Shown: piece by piece, positions 19,650 to 31,499 of the stretch | How positions within the stretch are numbered: the stretch's first letter is position 1 | How the letters are laid out: every line of letters starts with the position of its first letter | Origin: Tricholomella constricta | Lineage: Eukaryota > Basidiomycota > Agaricomycetes > Agaricales > Lyophyllaceae | Direction: 5' to 3' | Assembly: GCA_013368375.1 (NCBI GenBank) | Contig: JAACJP010000019.1 | Location: forward strand, 186,001 to 250,000 | Length of the DNA: 64,000 nucleotides | The notes under the pieces: generated by a model | The model's database searches: none | What the model was told of the DNA's origin: nothing | The model's input: the letters and a program-made list of their open reading frames with translations, nothing else | Program-made: the position numbers and the translations under genes

Positions 19650-20169
19650 TTTCTCGGTAATTCGGTCAAATTTTGCTAACTCTCTGAAAGCCTCTGTATA
19701 TATGATGACCGTTCCTATGACCGACGCTATAGGTTTTTCTTTCGGGCGTGCTTTCTGAGCTTCTCAGATGCGGAAACGAATGGCAAGCCTGACAACCACA
19801 ACGAACACTCAACAACAGCAAGGAGCGGCGGCACGGAATACAGCAACAACGAAGCCCTGGGACCCAAAACGATGATCCGACGACAGCAAGGCGGACACGG
19901 CGCAAGTCCAACGACAGTGAGGAACGGCGACGACGCCGCGATGCTGGCCACGCCACAACCCACAACGATAGGGATGGTGACAGGGAGCCAAAACAGAAGC
20001 GTCGAATAACCCTACATGGGACACGTTTCAATCTGACGGTATCGCTCAAGGCAGAGCTCCACCAGGTGTGAGAGATATGCTAGAGAACGACGTATTGATC
20101 TGTCATTATAGATTGGGCGGCAACCAACAACGTACACGCATGCTACCACGAAATTGTCAATCCATCTCG
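19650..20169. other. Intergenic, no gene recognised
   Basis: Rich in CAACAAC/ACGACGACG simple motifs. Nothing supported. Confidence 0.4.
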
Positions 20170-20947
20170 CTACGAATCAGCCTTCTCCACTCCTACAGCG
20201 ATTGAAGGCGGAGCCATTGCTTGGGCGTTCATTTGTATCTGCGCCTTTGCTTTGGAGCGACGGACAGCTTGCACGATGGAGAATACTGTGAAAGCAAGGA
20301 CGACTGATACCGCAAGACCTATGATGAGTCGCATCTACGCCCACATCAGATGGTGCGATATGGACAAGCGATGGAAAGATACCTTCATGTCTTTCCACCT
20401 GAGACCGAAGTTACGGTCAGCTGTAGCAGAGAGAAAATATTCCGAGGGCGGACGCACCACATATCCTGTAGAGTGATAACTTGTGGGTTGCGCGACATTA
20501 GAACGAGAAGGAGACTCACCTTGCGAACTTTGTGTGCCGACCTGCGGAACCCCTGTGAGGCTGCCGCTAGATTCTCTGGCGAAGAGTAACATACTTTGAG
20601 TGGAGGAGTGCGTAAAAGATGCTGGAAATCACACCTGTTCGAGATTGCAGGGACTCGATGTGTTCTCCTCTTTCTGCCAGCGATTGCAGATTGCCCCTCA
20701 TGATCGCGACAGTTTCGTCAATCTCAGCCTGTACTGCGCCTACCGACGTCCGCCCATTCCTCGCCGGCCTTCCAGTTCCATTCGATCTAGGGTTCGAATT
20801 GACTTTTGCATTTGACTCGTCCATAACTCTCGAGGCAGGCTCGGCACTTGGTGCAGAAGGAGCTGGACCTACAGTAGGCGTAGGAGGGTCGTACACTGTG
20901 CCATGGAGGGTAAATGGCGTGTATGATCTGCGGGCATAATTTAGCAT
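20170..20947 (-). CDS. Synaptobrevin/VAMP-type R-SNARE
   Basis: Exons 20947-20635, 20575-20520, 20465-20458, 20399-20384 and 20334-20170 give 185 aa. The core is a SNARE helix, VQAEIDETVAIMRGNLQSL then AERGEHIESLQSRTENLA, with the zero-layer Arg in AERGE, followed by QGFRRSAHKVRK, DMWWKDMKMR and a C-terminal membrane anchor LIIGLAVSVVLAFTVFSIV. This matches exocytic v-SNAREs, which pair with plasma-membrane Q-SNAREs on secretory vesicles. Two short exons (8 and 16 nt) are needed to make the conserved WWKDMK segment. The 100-residue N-terminus is Pro/Ser-rich and longer than usual; a start at 20824 (MDESN) is the alternative. The tail after the anchor, about 35 residues, is also unusual for this class. 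Confidence 0.85.
20458..20465 (-). other. 8-nt microexon of the R-SNARE gene
   Basis: GATATGTG lies between an acceptor (CTCTACAG) and a donor (GTGCGT). Only with it does exon 2 (ending ...VRK) join exon 4 (GTGGAAAGACATGAAG) in frame to give VRKDMWWKDMK, the segment conserved in fungal synaptobrevins. Flanking introns are 54 and 58 nt. Confidence 0.75.
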
Positions 20948-21375
20948 CGTCTTGATGATACAGTGACAGTGAATCGGCGAGAGGGGGCGCAAACGTTGGA
21001 CCAGCCAACGTTGTCAGAGACGGGGGGCCCAAACTTCAAAGACGGCTTGTTTTGAGCCCCAGGATGGATGGCTATGCAGCGGGCATGATAACACAGCGAT
21101 GGTTGTCACCAGCCGCAGTTATCAATGATCCTCCATACTTAACAAGTCAACATCAAGTACTCAGCAACCGTCGGGCACGGTTTCACAAGCGTCGTCGTTT
21201 CAAGGAGCTATAAGGCTGGTATGAGGTACCTAGAGGTCGGAAATGTGCCTGTGTATGACAACGTTGGGATGAGAGTAACGAGAAACATAGGCATTCGGAC
21301 GCAAGCTAGTCTTTAAAGAGTTCTGAGTAGAGGCCGATGGCTTCTTGATCGTGATGAGAGGAAAGCTTGAAGCCT

Positions 21376-22041
21376 TCAAATCAGCTCGGGGTGCCACGTG
21401 GACACGCCGTTTTTTTTATTTTTACTCACACCGATTCGCATATTTTTCACCTTGTTCTCACTGCAGCTTACAGGCTCTGCTTCTGGCCGAATGATCCAAA
21501 TCCAGTTTGAAGGATAATGTCTGAGCACTTCAACATTGACGGCAATCGTCTTCAACACTGGAGTCTGGCGCAACCCTGTGATAATTTGTGGCATCTCATT
21601 GCGGTTCACTCAATCGAACGGACGGGCCTAAGGTATCTATGTGGTCTGTATGGCTTATATATATTGCTAGTATACTGCGAATAGCTCAGCTCAGCCTGCC
21701 ATCTTCAAGCTCTATCTTCTGTGGCACCATTTGACGGCCTTGAAGCACTCGCAATTGAGCGACCGTCTCCTCAATGCGCTGCTAACTCATGGCTACATCT
21801 GGGACATTGCAGCATCGCAGCAGAGAACGAGGCTTTCACCTAAGGCCCCTTTGAAGTGACTTTGAGCGCTCCACATATAGACGCCTAGAGCTCGTATAGA
21901 GATCAGTCTGCTGTTCATGGCATCGATGATTCGAAGCAGATCGCAGAAGTTCACTTCAGTCAGATGAACACAAAGTTCTGTCAAACTGGTTGATTCCTCT
22001 TGATTTTTCAGGTTGCCGCTGCTTGAGAGAGCATGAGGCAA
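21376..22041 (-). pseudogene. Possible leucine-rich/F-box-type gene fragment
   Basis: Two minus-strand frames (22041-21793 and 21609-21376) have LRR-like spacing, for example LTELCVHLTEVNFCDLL and GLRQTPVLKTIAVNVEVLR, followed by a W-I-W-I-I-R segment. No start, F-box or continuous frame. Weak; could be chance. The rest of 20948-22097 holds nothing I can support. Confidence 0.22.
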
Positions 22042-22097
22042 TACCCCTATGCATTCTCATTTAAGGCGCTCATCAGAAACGCCTTCGATTCCCTCTC

Positions 22098-23915
22098 ATG
22101 GTTGTCCAATTCCTCGATGAAACTACGAATCGCTTGGTGTTTGAGGAGGAAACGCAAGTGTTCCAATCTACTGCTTACCTCGGCGGCACTGCGCTGGCAT
22201 TTCAGAGCATCGTGAACACATTTAATGTCAGTATTTCCGGTGCGTGTTATGCCCATAACTTCATGAGATGATATGAATAACGGAACAATCAGGGTCCTCC
22301 CTGGCCTTGTTCGGTGCAACCTTCCCTAACCAACATATACCAGACACAGAACCGAAAATTATCATCGATGGCGGCGAACCTACTGATATAACCATCAATG
22401 AAAGGACTAGCATCGGTCTTCTGTACCGTACTCCCATCCTTCCTGATACTGCCCACAACATCACCTTCATAAATCTTCCTCTCCTTCTGGATTATATGGA
22501 AGTCACCATCGAAGATGGCACGCCTTTACCTGGACAGCGTATAATAGTTGACGACGATGACACGTCGATCACATACACTGGAAATTGGAACCGGAGCGAG
22601 AACGTCTTGATAGAACCTGCGAAGAATGTCTCCCGAGTCCCTGTCGGAGGCGCAACTCATCATGCGTTTGGCGCGTCTCTCGTATATAAATTCAATGGTG
22701 TGTCATTAGACGATTTTTCCAGGGCCCATCTCATTCGAGCAGGCACCTCTGTTTCGGTTTTTGGTCAATCAAATCTGGGCCCAGGAACCGTTCTGATCGA
22801 TTATTTTCTCGATGGGGTCAACAATTTACCTCCTATCGTCTATGGCGCCAAAACCCCTGCCGATCCGAATTTTTTGTGGTATAGTAGGGATTCGCTTGCT
22901 CCTGCTGAGCACACTCTGGAGATGAAGATCTCGGGACCCAGCTTTACGCTGGATTATTTTCTCTATACACCGTCATCCGGTTTACTCGTTACACAATCTG
23001 GAACGCCACAGGTGCCTCTCACCTCCGTGAAGCCAAGTCCCAGAGCAACAGAGACGTCCACCCCTTCATCTTATCCCTCAAAGTCGCACCATGTCTTGAT
23101 CGGAGCTATTGTTGGGGCCGCCGTCGGTTCTTCTGTTGTTGGGGTGGCGCTGGAAACGCACACGCAGACGTGTTTTGCCATCTCAAGGACAACGTACGCT
23201 TCGTATTATTCTTCTCCGTGACAAATGTCGACCAGACGTTTGCTTTCAGTCGATCCATTCCCACTTCCAGCGCGCCAGAATATTCCTTACGATCTACCTT
23301 TCAAGATCAGAATCAAGCGTATATCGCATGACGCCGTGCACCACCAGATCGCCCACGATCGCAATGATGACTCTCGTGCATTTGATACCAGTACAGAAGC
23401 AACTGCAGGCCCCACCCAAGCCGTTACGACTCCAAGCCGAATGGAACGATTGCGCCAATTGGTCTTTCCTCGCAATGAGGCCCAAGGTACTTTGCCCTCC
23501 ATTGTTGCTTCGAACTTGACATTGATAGGATGCTGATACTTTAGTCGTTCCATTTCCCTTACCCACATATCGAGAAGCACCTCGCAGCAACTTGACCGTT
23601 CAGCGAAAGCCCATTGAGAGGCCACAAGGAACAGCTCCGCAAGATGGCGACGTGATCAGCATAACCGACACAGTCGTAGCGCCGGTGGGTGAGAGCGAAA
23701 GAGTACAGCATCTTCAGGAACTCGTGCTCGAGCTTCAACGGGAGATCGCGGAGGCCGGCCATGGGCAAGAACACGCGGTACCGCCTATGAAGGAGACGCC
23801 TGACGATAGGGTGGCCAGATCGGAAGGTGACGCGGACGTTCGAAGCTTCGTTGCGTCGACCCTTCCGCCACCATACGAGTCTGCATATGAGCGGCGATCT
23901 GGGATACTGAATTGA
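22098..23915 (+). CDS. Single-pass membrane protein family, copy A (possible frameshift)
   Basis: Exons 22098-22239, 22293-22697, 22743-23193, 23250-23486 and 23545-23915, matching the five-exon plan of copies B and C. Two beta-rich ectodomain modules, the second with IIVDDDDTSITYTGNW and VGGATHHAFGAS...GTSVSVFG, several N-x-S/T sites, then a Ser/Pro/Thr stalk, a membrane segment beginning HHVLIGAIVGAA, and a cytoplasmic tail with the coiled helix VQHLQELVLELQREI and a terminal LPPPYES motif. Exon 3 is 451 nt where B and C have multiples of three; the frame that gives a basic juxtamembrane stretch (WRWKRTRRR) and the right splice phase is +1, so one base seems gained inside the membrane segment. 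May therefore be a pseudogene. Function unknown. Confidence 0.6.
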
Positions 23916-24087
23916 AAAAGGCCTCGAGTACTGTCCCTGCACTGTACTCATACTATTAGTAATTTTCGCTTATGCTTCAGTTTATACTCGTCGTGCAGAG
24001 AAACAGCACAGGCAATATGCACTTTTGTCTAGTAGAAGAGAGTTGACGGATGGGTTGCGTCCGAGATGTGTATGTCCTGGAGGCCGG

Positions 24088-25051
24088 GTACACCACACGA
24101 AATGGAGCTTCCTCATTTTCGTTGTGCCCTTCTTCACCGTTCCGGTCCCGGACGGGGCAGCGGCAAGACAAGCCACGACGAGCTCGTCTAGCACCCCAAT
24201 CGCAAACGTCGCCCCGCTCCCGCCAGCTATCAACAGCACCCGCTCGTACTCCGTCAACTCCAGGCTACAGCCGCCATATGGGCCATTGAACATCACCTGC
24301 ACGGGCACGGGCGCGGGCAAGCTCTCGTCGTCCTAGAAGTGGAAGGCCCAGCATCCGCGCCCCCCGCAGCCTGCTCCTACTCCCGCTCCCGCCGCTCCGC
24401 ATATTGGTTCAGCGTGCGCGTCCACCCGCCCACCGCACGCGCATCCAGAAGTATACCAGGCGTCTCTCTCTTACCAAAACAGGACCTAAACGCCCCGTCG
24501 GTGCCGTTGTCATCGTCAAAGTACGCGCCGACGTCACCCATACGCAGACACGTCGACACCCACGAAGTAGCAGGCACGGAGATGTTGCTGAGCGGATGTG
24601 CCTCGAACGCGCGCCCCGCGAAGAAGACGCGCACGCGGAGGTGCTGCCCCGCGCAGAAACCCGCGTCGCAGTCTGGGATGTGGATCTGCGAGTGCTCAAC
24701 AAGTCAGGATCGGTATTAAAAGCAATGAGGGAAAAAGAAAGGAGGGTAACAAGGCAAAGGGAGAGGGGAAGGGGCAGAGAGAACGTACCAGCGTCATCTG
24801 GTTATCGACACGGATAAGCCGCAAAGGACGCAAAACGACGCACTGGACCCAGCAAAAGATACCCCACGCCCACACCCTCACAGGGCGCAAGCTGCTGAGC
24901 ACGATGACAGTAAGCACACCCAGCGCCGCGACCCCGCTTGTCTCCTTCTGCTTCCCCCAGAATCTTGATATTCCACTCCAGGTGGTTCCTGATCCACAGC
25001 GCACCATGGATGACGGCGGCGAGGAACATCGTGCGGCTTGCCCAGCGGTGG
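24088..25051 (-). pseudogene. Ferric reductase pseudogene (partial copy of the gene at 26589-29064)
   Basis: Nearly the same sequence as the intact copy, but it starts in the third exon at HRWASRT and stops after FVWCTRP. One extra A in GGGGAAGCAG (about 24955) shifts the frame within LEWNIKILGE. About 200 bp are missing between WVQ and the RLIRVDNQMTL segment, removing the second heme His pair; the join is at a short GCGC-type overlap near 24830. The FAD (HPLSNISVPATS) and NAD (AGGSGATFAIG) motifs are still readable. The last exon is absent. Confidence 0.85.
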
Positions 25052-25503
25052 AAATGACTGTGATAATAAGACTTGAGATGACAAGTGCAGAGTAGAGAAT
25101 GGAATCAACCAGGAGAGGCGGCCATTGATGCGATGAAAGTTGCGATAATCGGATCCCCAACGATGAGAGATGGGAATCCATCGGTCAACGCGTTATGTGT
25201 TATGTCCTGTTATGTGGACATAATCGACTGTTGCCACATGTCTTATGCCTGTCAACGCGAGTTGATCAGTGTAGGTGATCCAGATCACAGAGCCCTCTTG
25301 CTATAGTATTTAATAGCAGGACTTCTTTTCCATAAGGTCCAAACCCTGTGCAAGCCTGTCAGTTTCCGCTGTGTTCGGATCTAAATAGTTCATCATAAAG
25401 TTTCTGATTGCGGAGAGTAATCGGGATATCCATACAACATAAAGCAATGTCCCGTTTTCTCATCTCTGTTCTTTACGACCTAACTTTCGTTTGATATTTC
25501 ACG

Positions 25504-26245
25504 ATGAAGGTGGCGTCCGCATTCGCGTCTTTCGCGCTTATGATCAGTGAGAAAATTTGTGTTCACAATATCCACACCTCTCAACATAGACACCTACAGC
25601 ATGTCGCGCGGCCACCATTACCCTATCTGTAGTGGAGGCCCCAGCTCCCACACCTTCTTTTCCACGACCGCCAGTGTTCCAAAGCTTGTCGCCACTTGGA
25701 ACCGGGGCCGACGGAGCGACGACGTATCTCTACGAGGCCGTAGCAAGTGTGGTTTATGCAGGAGCGGTCCTCACGCATGATACAATGCACACACCACCCA
25801 CGCCGACATATAGTTTCTTAACGACGTTCACGACCGATCCCGTGACAGTTCGTGGTAAGTGTCGCCAGAAAGAGCGTGTTGTACAACATGCTGATGCGCA
25901 CCATACACCGTTCTAGCGACCGTTGTGGAAGATGCTTCGCGTTTCGTGTATCATAAAGATCCGAATCCTACTTTAACGCAGGACTTCGCCGGGGATCACT
26001 TGAGTTGTGATTTCGATGGGAAGGGCGGAGGGGCTTGTGTCCACGAATACTGGCTCAAGGACAGGTCGTCTACAGCGACAACGACATTTACTGGAGCTGT
26101 GGTTCCATTTTACACGCTCGTTGTCGACGATGGGAAGGCTGAAACAACGAAAAATGGCGCAGAGAGTGGGGCAGTTCCAGCTTCTTCTGCTTTGTTGGGT
26201 GCCATGGCCGCCGGTCTCATGTTTGGGCTTTTCCGCGTTATCTGA
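25504..26245 (+). CDS. Small secreted, probably GPI-anchored protein, copy 1
   Basis: Exons 25504-25546, 25600-25854 and 25917-26245 (208 aa). Signal peptide MKVASAFASFALM, mature start near CRAATIT. Three cysteines in the mature part (CRAAT, LSCDFDGKGGGAC). The C-terminus has a Ser/Gly/Ala-rich spacer and a hydrophobic tail SALLGAMAAGLMFGLF, as expected for a GPI signal. The closest relative is the minus-strand gene at 51914-52675, with the same three exons and an identical 329-nt last exon length. I know no named domain; role is likely at the cell surface. Confidence 0.7.
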
Positions 26246-26588
26246 ACCTAGGCAGTGTAGCTCCAGGATACCCGTTTTACCTTAAAGTTGGAGAAAACAA
26301 GCCCCGTTCCTAGAGGAAGAGGGCGATGTGAGATGAACAACTGTAAGTGCAGCAAGGAGAGCCCGTAGAGCGCGCAGAGGGTGAAACGAGCAGCACCACG
26401 GATTTTGCATATAGAGTATACATCAGAATATAAGTAAGTGGCACAAGCCACAAGTCCACTTTTCATTGAAATGGAATAATTCTACACCTATAAAATACAT
26501 CGCACATCCCAGGCCCCCGACAGCTAGACAACACAAGCGGCAAGCAACAAGCAACAAGCACCACTCCCAAGCACAACCCAAAGCCCAC
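26246..26588. other. Convergent 3' intergenic region
   Basis: Between the ends of the GPI-type gene (plus) and the ferric reductase (minus). No feature seen. Confidence 0.4.
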
Positions 26589-29064
26589 CTACACAGCATA
26601 CACCTCCGTATGCAGCCCCACCTCCCTCCCCCTCCCCGCATACCGCGCAACAGCATTCGCCGCCTCCCTCGTCAACCCCTCCGGCCCACTCGCACACACC
26701 CCCAGCGCTCCCTCAAACCGCGCCTCTGGCACCCTACCAGCCTCCTTCTCCACATCCTCCCGCTCCTTGACCTGCGCCGCCAACGCCTCCTCCACACACC
26801 CACAACCACACAGCTCCTCCCCCTCCTCCCCGCTGCTGCTGCCCCCGCCCCCCAAACGATCATCCAGCGCAAGCCCCTGCTCGTCCTCGCACAGCCCCGC
26901 CAGCGCCCCCACCAGCCTTCCCATCTCCGGCCGGCTGCCCACCCGGATCTCAAGCCCCGGGATCCCGACCTCCTCCGGCGCACACATGCACGTCACGAAC
27001 ACCGTCATCCGGAGCGAGATGTGCGAGCCGGGCGCAGAGGCCGCACGTGCGATGGCGCGCAGGAGCGGCGCGAACCATCTTATCGAGCCTAGGGGAAGAC
27101 GGTAATCAGCAGCTGAGCGTCAAGGACGGAGGAGAAAAGTAAAGGATGACAGAGAAACGTACCGAACGACCGTGTACACCACACGAAATGGATCTTCCTC
27201 GTTTTCGTTGTGCCCTTCTCCCCCGCTCCGGTTCCGGTCCCGGTCCGGGCAGCGGCAAGACAAGCCGCCACAAGCTCGTCCAGCACCCCAATCGCAAACG
27301 TCGCCCCGCTTCCGCCAGCTATCAACAGCACCCGCTCGTACTCCGTCAACTCCAGGCTACACCCGCCATACGGGCCATCGAACATCACCTGCACGGGCAC
27401 GGGCGCGGGCAGCCTCTCGTTGTCCAGCGTGGAAGTGGAAGGCCCATCATCCGCGGCCTGCTCCTGCTCCTGCTCCCGCTCCTGCCGCTCCGCATACTGG
27501 TTCAGCGCGCGTGTCCACCCGCCCACCGCACGCGCACCAAGAAGTATACCAGGTGTCTCTCCCTTCCCAGACCCGTTACCGCTACCATTACCATTTTCGT
27601 TGTCATCGTTAAAGTACGCGCCGACGTCGCCCATACGCAGACACGTCGTCGTCGACGAAGTAGCAGGCGCGGAGATGATGCTCAGCGGGTGCGATTCGAA
27701 CACGCGCCCTCCGAAGAAGACGCGCACGCGGAGGTGCTGCCCCGCGCGGAAACCCGCATCGCAGTCTGGGATGTGGATCTGCGAGTCCTCAACGAGTCAG
27801 GATCGAGAATAACAGCAAGGAACCGGAAAAAAAAAAAGGGGGAGGCGAAGAGGAGGGAAGAGGAGTAAAAAACGTACCAGCGTCATTTGGTTATCGACAC
27901 GGATAAGCCGTGCGTCCTTGATCCTGAAGCGGCAGGCGCGCATGAGCAGATCGAAGGCATAAAAGGCGATGGGCGGGATGATCCACGGCGCAGCATAAAT
28001 CGTATGGTAGCACGCCGTGATAAAGAACGCCGGGACCGCCAAGAAGCTGCACGTTCACCAAAATCAGTATCGCATCACATCGCATCGCACCACAAGGACG
28101 CAAAGGACGCAAAACAACGCACTGGACCCAGTAAAAAAAACCCCACGCCCACACCCTTACAGGGCGCAAGCTGCTGAGCACAATTACAGTAAGCACACCC
28201 AGCGCCGCGACCCCGCTTGTCTCCTTCTGCTCCCCCAGAATCTTGATATTCCATTCCAGATGATTCCTGATCCACAGCGCACCATGGATGACGGCGGCGA
28301 TGAACATCGTACGGCTCGCCCAGCGGTGGAGCGGGTTGAGACGGGTGTACGCGAAGAAAGGGGGGAGGAGAAGCGAGAGGAGGGAGTTCTTAGATGCGAG
28401 GAGGAAGATGGGGGGAAGCTGTGCGAGCGCCAGGAACCCTGCGCGGTTAGAATTAGAGATGAGGGGCGCGGAGGTGCAGATGCAGGCAAGGGCCGCGGCA
28501 GCGTAGCCTGCTATAAGGACAACTGCGGGTTTATTTCAGTATCGGTATCACGACTGCAGTAGGCGAGTAAGAATGGGAAAAAGGAACTTACGCTGGCCGG
28601 CGTTTAACCCGATCCCGGGTGGTGACCAGTAAAACACGGATCCCAGCGCCGAGACAAGCCTGGCTAGGACGATTTGGCTCTTCCGCCTGCTCTCCAGTGG
28701 AGAGTGTATTTCGTGAGTGCCATGTGTTCTGCCACAACACGACTTCTTCTCCTTCTCCACTGCATCAAGCACTTCAGTCTCCTTGTCGTCAAGACGGGCA
28801 TAGCGGCCGCGCCAGTCCTCACTGACGCCGAAGGCCTCTGCAAGCCATTTCCGGCGGCCCCGGACGATGGCGGGGACGGCAAGGAGGGCAAAGAAGGCGA
28901 GAACCGATGTCCAGGCAATAGTGAATTTGATCTGCCATTTCGGGTCTTCAGCGTATGAGCTGCCCGGTAGGGTTTAGCTTCGATATAACTGCAATACGAG
29001 GAGGAAATTACTTGTATTGCTGGAATTCAGTAGGGATGACGGGGGGCGTTCCTGTGTCTGCCAT
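26589..29064 (-). CDS. Ferric/cupric reductase, transmembrane component (FRE-type)
   Basis: About 670 aa in six exons; first exon 29064-29012, last 27088-26589. An N-terminal membrane segment (IAWTSVLAFFALLAVPAIV) precedes the ferric-reductase domain. Two His pairs, each H-x13-H, HRW...VIHGALW and WVHFL...CYHTIY, should hold two hemes. Then come the FAD part with RAGQHLRVRVFF and HPLSIISAPATS, the NAD(P) part with LIAGGSGATFAIGVLDEL, and the C-terminal CASGPEGLTREAANAV. The family moves electrons from cytosolic NADPH across the plasma membrane to reduce Fe(III) or Cu(II) before uptake. Its neighbour is a Ctr copper transporter, and a broken duplicate lies at 24088-25051. Gly/Asn-rich and Glu/Gln-rich loops in the NAD domain are unusual. 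Confidence 0.88.
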
Positions 29065-30371
29065 CGAAGCAAGATTGGAGGGAAGGGTCAGCGGAAGAAG
29101 AGGGAGTGGTCGTTGTTAGATACGAGAGGCACAAGCACACGCGGGCGTGTAATCCGTGGGAACATCGGACAAGAAAAATAAAAAACAAAGCGGAAAAACA
29201 TGGTATAGCAAACAAGGACAAATACGACATTGAGACGTCGCACAAAGTTTCGCCAAGACGGGGACATGCACGGCCGAGGCGAAGTGATTTTGAAGGGTTG
29301 CACAAGGACGTGGCGGGTGCGTATATGCATGTTCACCAGAAGGACCAACGATAGCTCCAAAATGTTTGTTGGGGCAAAACGATTAACTTTCGATGCAGAC
29401 GACACGCCACAGTTCCCGAGTCATTCCCCGAGTCAACCACATGGTACATGGGGAAAAAAAGTTTTTTCACCGACGTGGCAAGGCTGAGGCCAACCAACGG
29501 GAGATGGGGCATTGAGCTAGAGACTGTTGAGCGTGACTGTCGCCGTAGGTGGGTGTGAGAGTCAGTGGTAGTGGGCTTGAAAGATGCGTGATGAGAAGAA
29601 TGAGACTGTATATGCACAAAAGATGCCAGATGAGGAAGGAGAGCGGGCAGCAGGCAACGAAGAGGCCTGTTTGATGGACGTTGATGGTGTCGACATGAAT
29701 GAACGTACTGGAAGTCTCGTAGAGCCAGGCGGGGTCGCAGATAGCCTCGCCGATACCAGACGCCGATGCCAACGTCAGCAAAGTCGAGAGAGATAGCGCG
29801 TACCTCCATCCCGGACGAGGCTACCAGAAGGTCTAAAAGGCTGAGAGAGGCTAGGGGAGCATGCTAGTGCGAGCTCAGCATCAAGAAGGTAAAGGATGAG
29901 GGGGAAAATGCCACAGAAGCCAGCGGACACGCAGCGGCGGAGAGTTCGAGAGGGAAAGCCGGGAAGGGAACAAGACCAAACCCTGAGGCTTTTCTGCGGC
30001 AGCGGAATGGCGTGGGAGTCTTCAATGATGGCTGAGGCTTTTATTTCATTGGCTGACAGCGTTTAGGTTGCCGGAATTCCCACGACAGTTCTCCTCGCTT
30101 TTTGACGCCAAGGACCGTTTTGTGAAACAAACGCAGAGCGCTCACAAGTTCAAGTAGATGGATTTGCAGAACTGTATAAAATAGTAAGATCAGTTGAAGG
30201 ATTCAACGTTCAACGTTCAACACCCGGTCACACTTCCGGTAGTTGTTTGAGAATAGCAAGTGGTTGGTACATAGAACAATTCCTTATCTTGTACAATGCG
30301 TAGCAAAAGCAGCGACATACTACTGTGATAAAACGTACATACGGCTCGACGAAGGCATCTTAAACGTGCAA
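29065..30371. other. Intergenic between ferric reductase and Ctr transporter
   Basis: Upstream region of the ferric reductase gene. Short frames only; TTCAACGTTCAACGTTCAAC at about 30199 is a small direct repeat. No gene supported. Confidence 0.4.
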
Positions 30372-31156
30372 TCACTCGAACTCCTGGGTCAAAGCCGCGT
30401 CAGTGAACCGCCCATACATCATCTCCCCCACTCCCGCTCCAGCGACAAGGCTCAGTATGAAGCCAACTTGGAAAGTCCTAGACACAGAAGGATTAGCCAG
30501 GTGCGAGATAGAAGGCAAACGCAAGGACTGAGTAGAAAAGCTAAAAAGCACGCACATAACTGTTAACATGAAGAGCGCAGTGAACATAGCCTGGGCGCCA
30601 TGCAGAATAAAGCGCGCCCATGCGTGCCCGACGATGAACGGCGCAACCGTCCCACCGCGCATCAGCACTAGATCCCGCAGCAAGGGATGGACCTTCCCTC
30701 CAATACATGTGTCCTCCCTTCCCTTTCTCCTTCCCGCACTCCTAGTACATCAGTCAGCAAACACCCTCGCTCCTGGATCATGATCAAAACAAGAGCAAGC
30801 CCCACTTACCCCAGCACCTCCCTCCGAATCGCACTCTCCACCCCCGCCCGAAGCGCCGCTGTCCAGCGCTCCGCAATGCCTAGCAAAAACAGCCCCACGC
30901 ACGCCGCGAACATCGAGCTGCCCTTCCCTGGCACCCATCCCTCGAACCACAGGGTGTCGCCCGGCCTGAAGTGGAGGAAGGCCGTCATGTGCCCGTGCGC
31001 GAGCGTCATGGGCATGTCCATGGAGGGATCCATCCCGTTGGAGTGCCCGCCGTGGTCGTGCTGCGCTGCTGTCAGGGCTGGCGCGAGGAGAAGCAGGAGG
31101 ACGCCGAGGAGGAAGGGCAGGCTGCCTGCCCTTGCTGGAGGACTCGCGAATGACAT
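30372..31156 (-). CDS. Ctr-family copper transporter
   Basis: Exons 31156-30810, 30741-30556 (acceptor one of three in-frame choices) and 30477-30372 give about 212 aa. A signal-like hydrophobic N-terminus is followed by a His/Met-rich stretch, HDHGGH and MDPSMDMPM, which in the family captures Cu(I). Three membrane segments follow: TM1 MFAACVGLFLLGIAE, TM2 FTALFMLTVM with the M-x3-M selectivity motif, and TM3 FILSLVAGAGVGEMMYGRF with G-x3-G. The MLTVM|TFQVGF join across intron 2 is typical. Likely trimeric plasma-membrane (or vacuolar) Cu(I) importer working with the adjacent reductase. Upstream 300 bp are duplicated at 32640-32790. Confidence 0.9.
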
Positions 31157-31499
31157 GTTGGTAGGGGTATGATGTAAATGAGGATGTGCACTACAAGTTC
31201 CTTAAGGATAGAGCGGTTTCCTAGGTTGTGCCTCCCAGTGGTAGACTCGATCCAGTGGAGGAGGATAAGAGGGAGATAAGCACCCGGCTGTGGGAAAACA
31301 TACAAAATTGGACCGAAAAATAATTTGTCTTCGCCACGTGGGCCGACTCCCCATTCGACTGCTGCCACTGGATGTGCTTTCGTGACGCTGCTTTGCCCGT
31401 TGTCCAGCCTCAGTGTCCTCTCTCTGCAAGGGGGCGCGTTCTATGAAGTCTTAGACCTCGCGGGGTGCTCGTATTTCGGCACGAAAGCTCTTTGAAATC

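Noticed and set aside
27146..27868. Plus-strand frame of 240 codons opposite the ferric reductase
   Set aside because: Shadow of the FAD/NAD exon; a similar shadow lies opposite the pseudogene copy at 24404-24817.
29088..29809. Minus-strand frames upstream of the ferric reductase as an additional gene
   Set aside because: No domain, no consistent splice pattern, and the reductase already has a good start at 29064.
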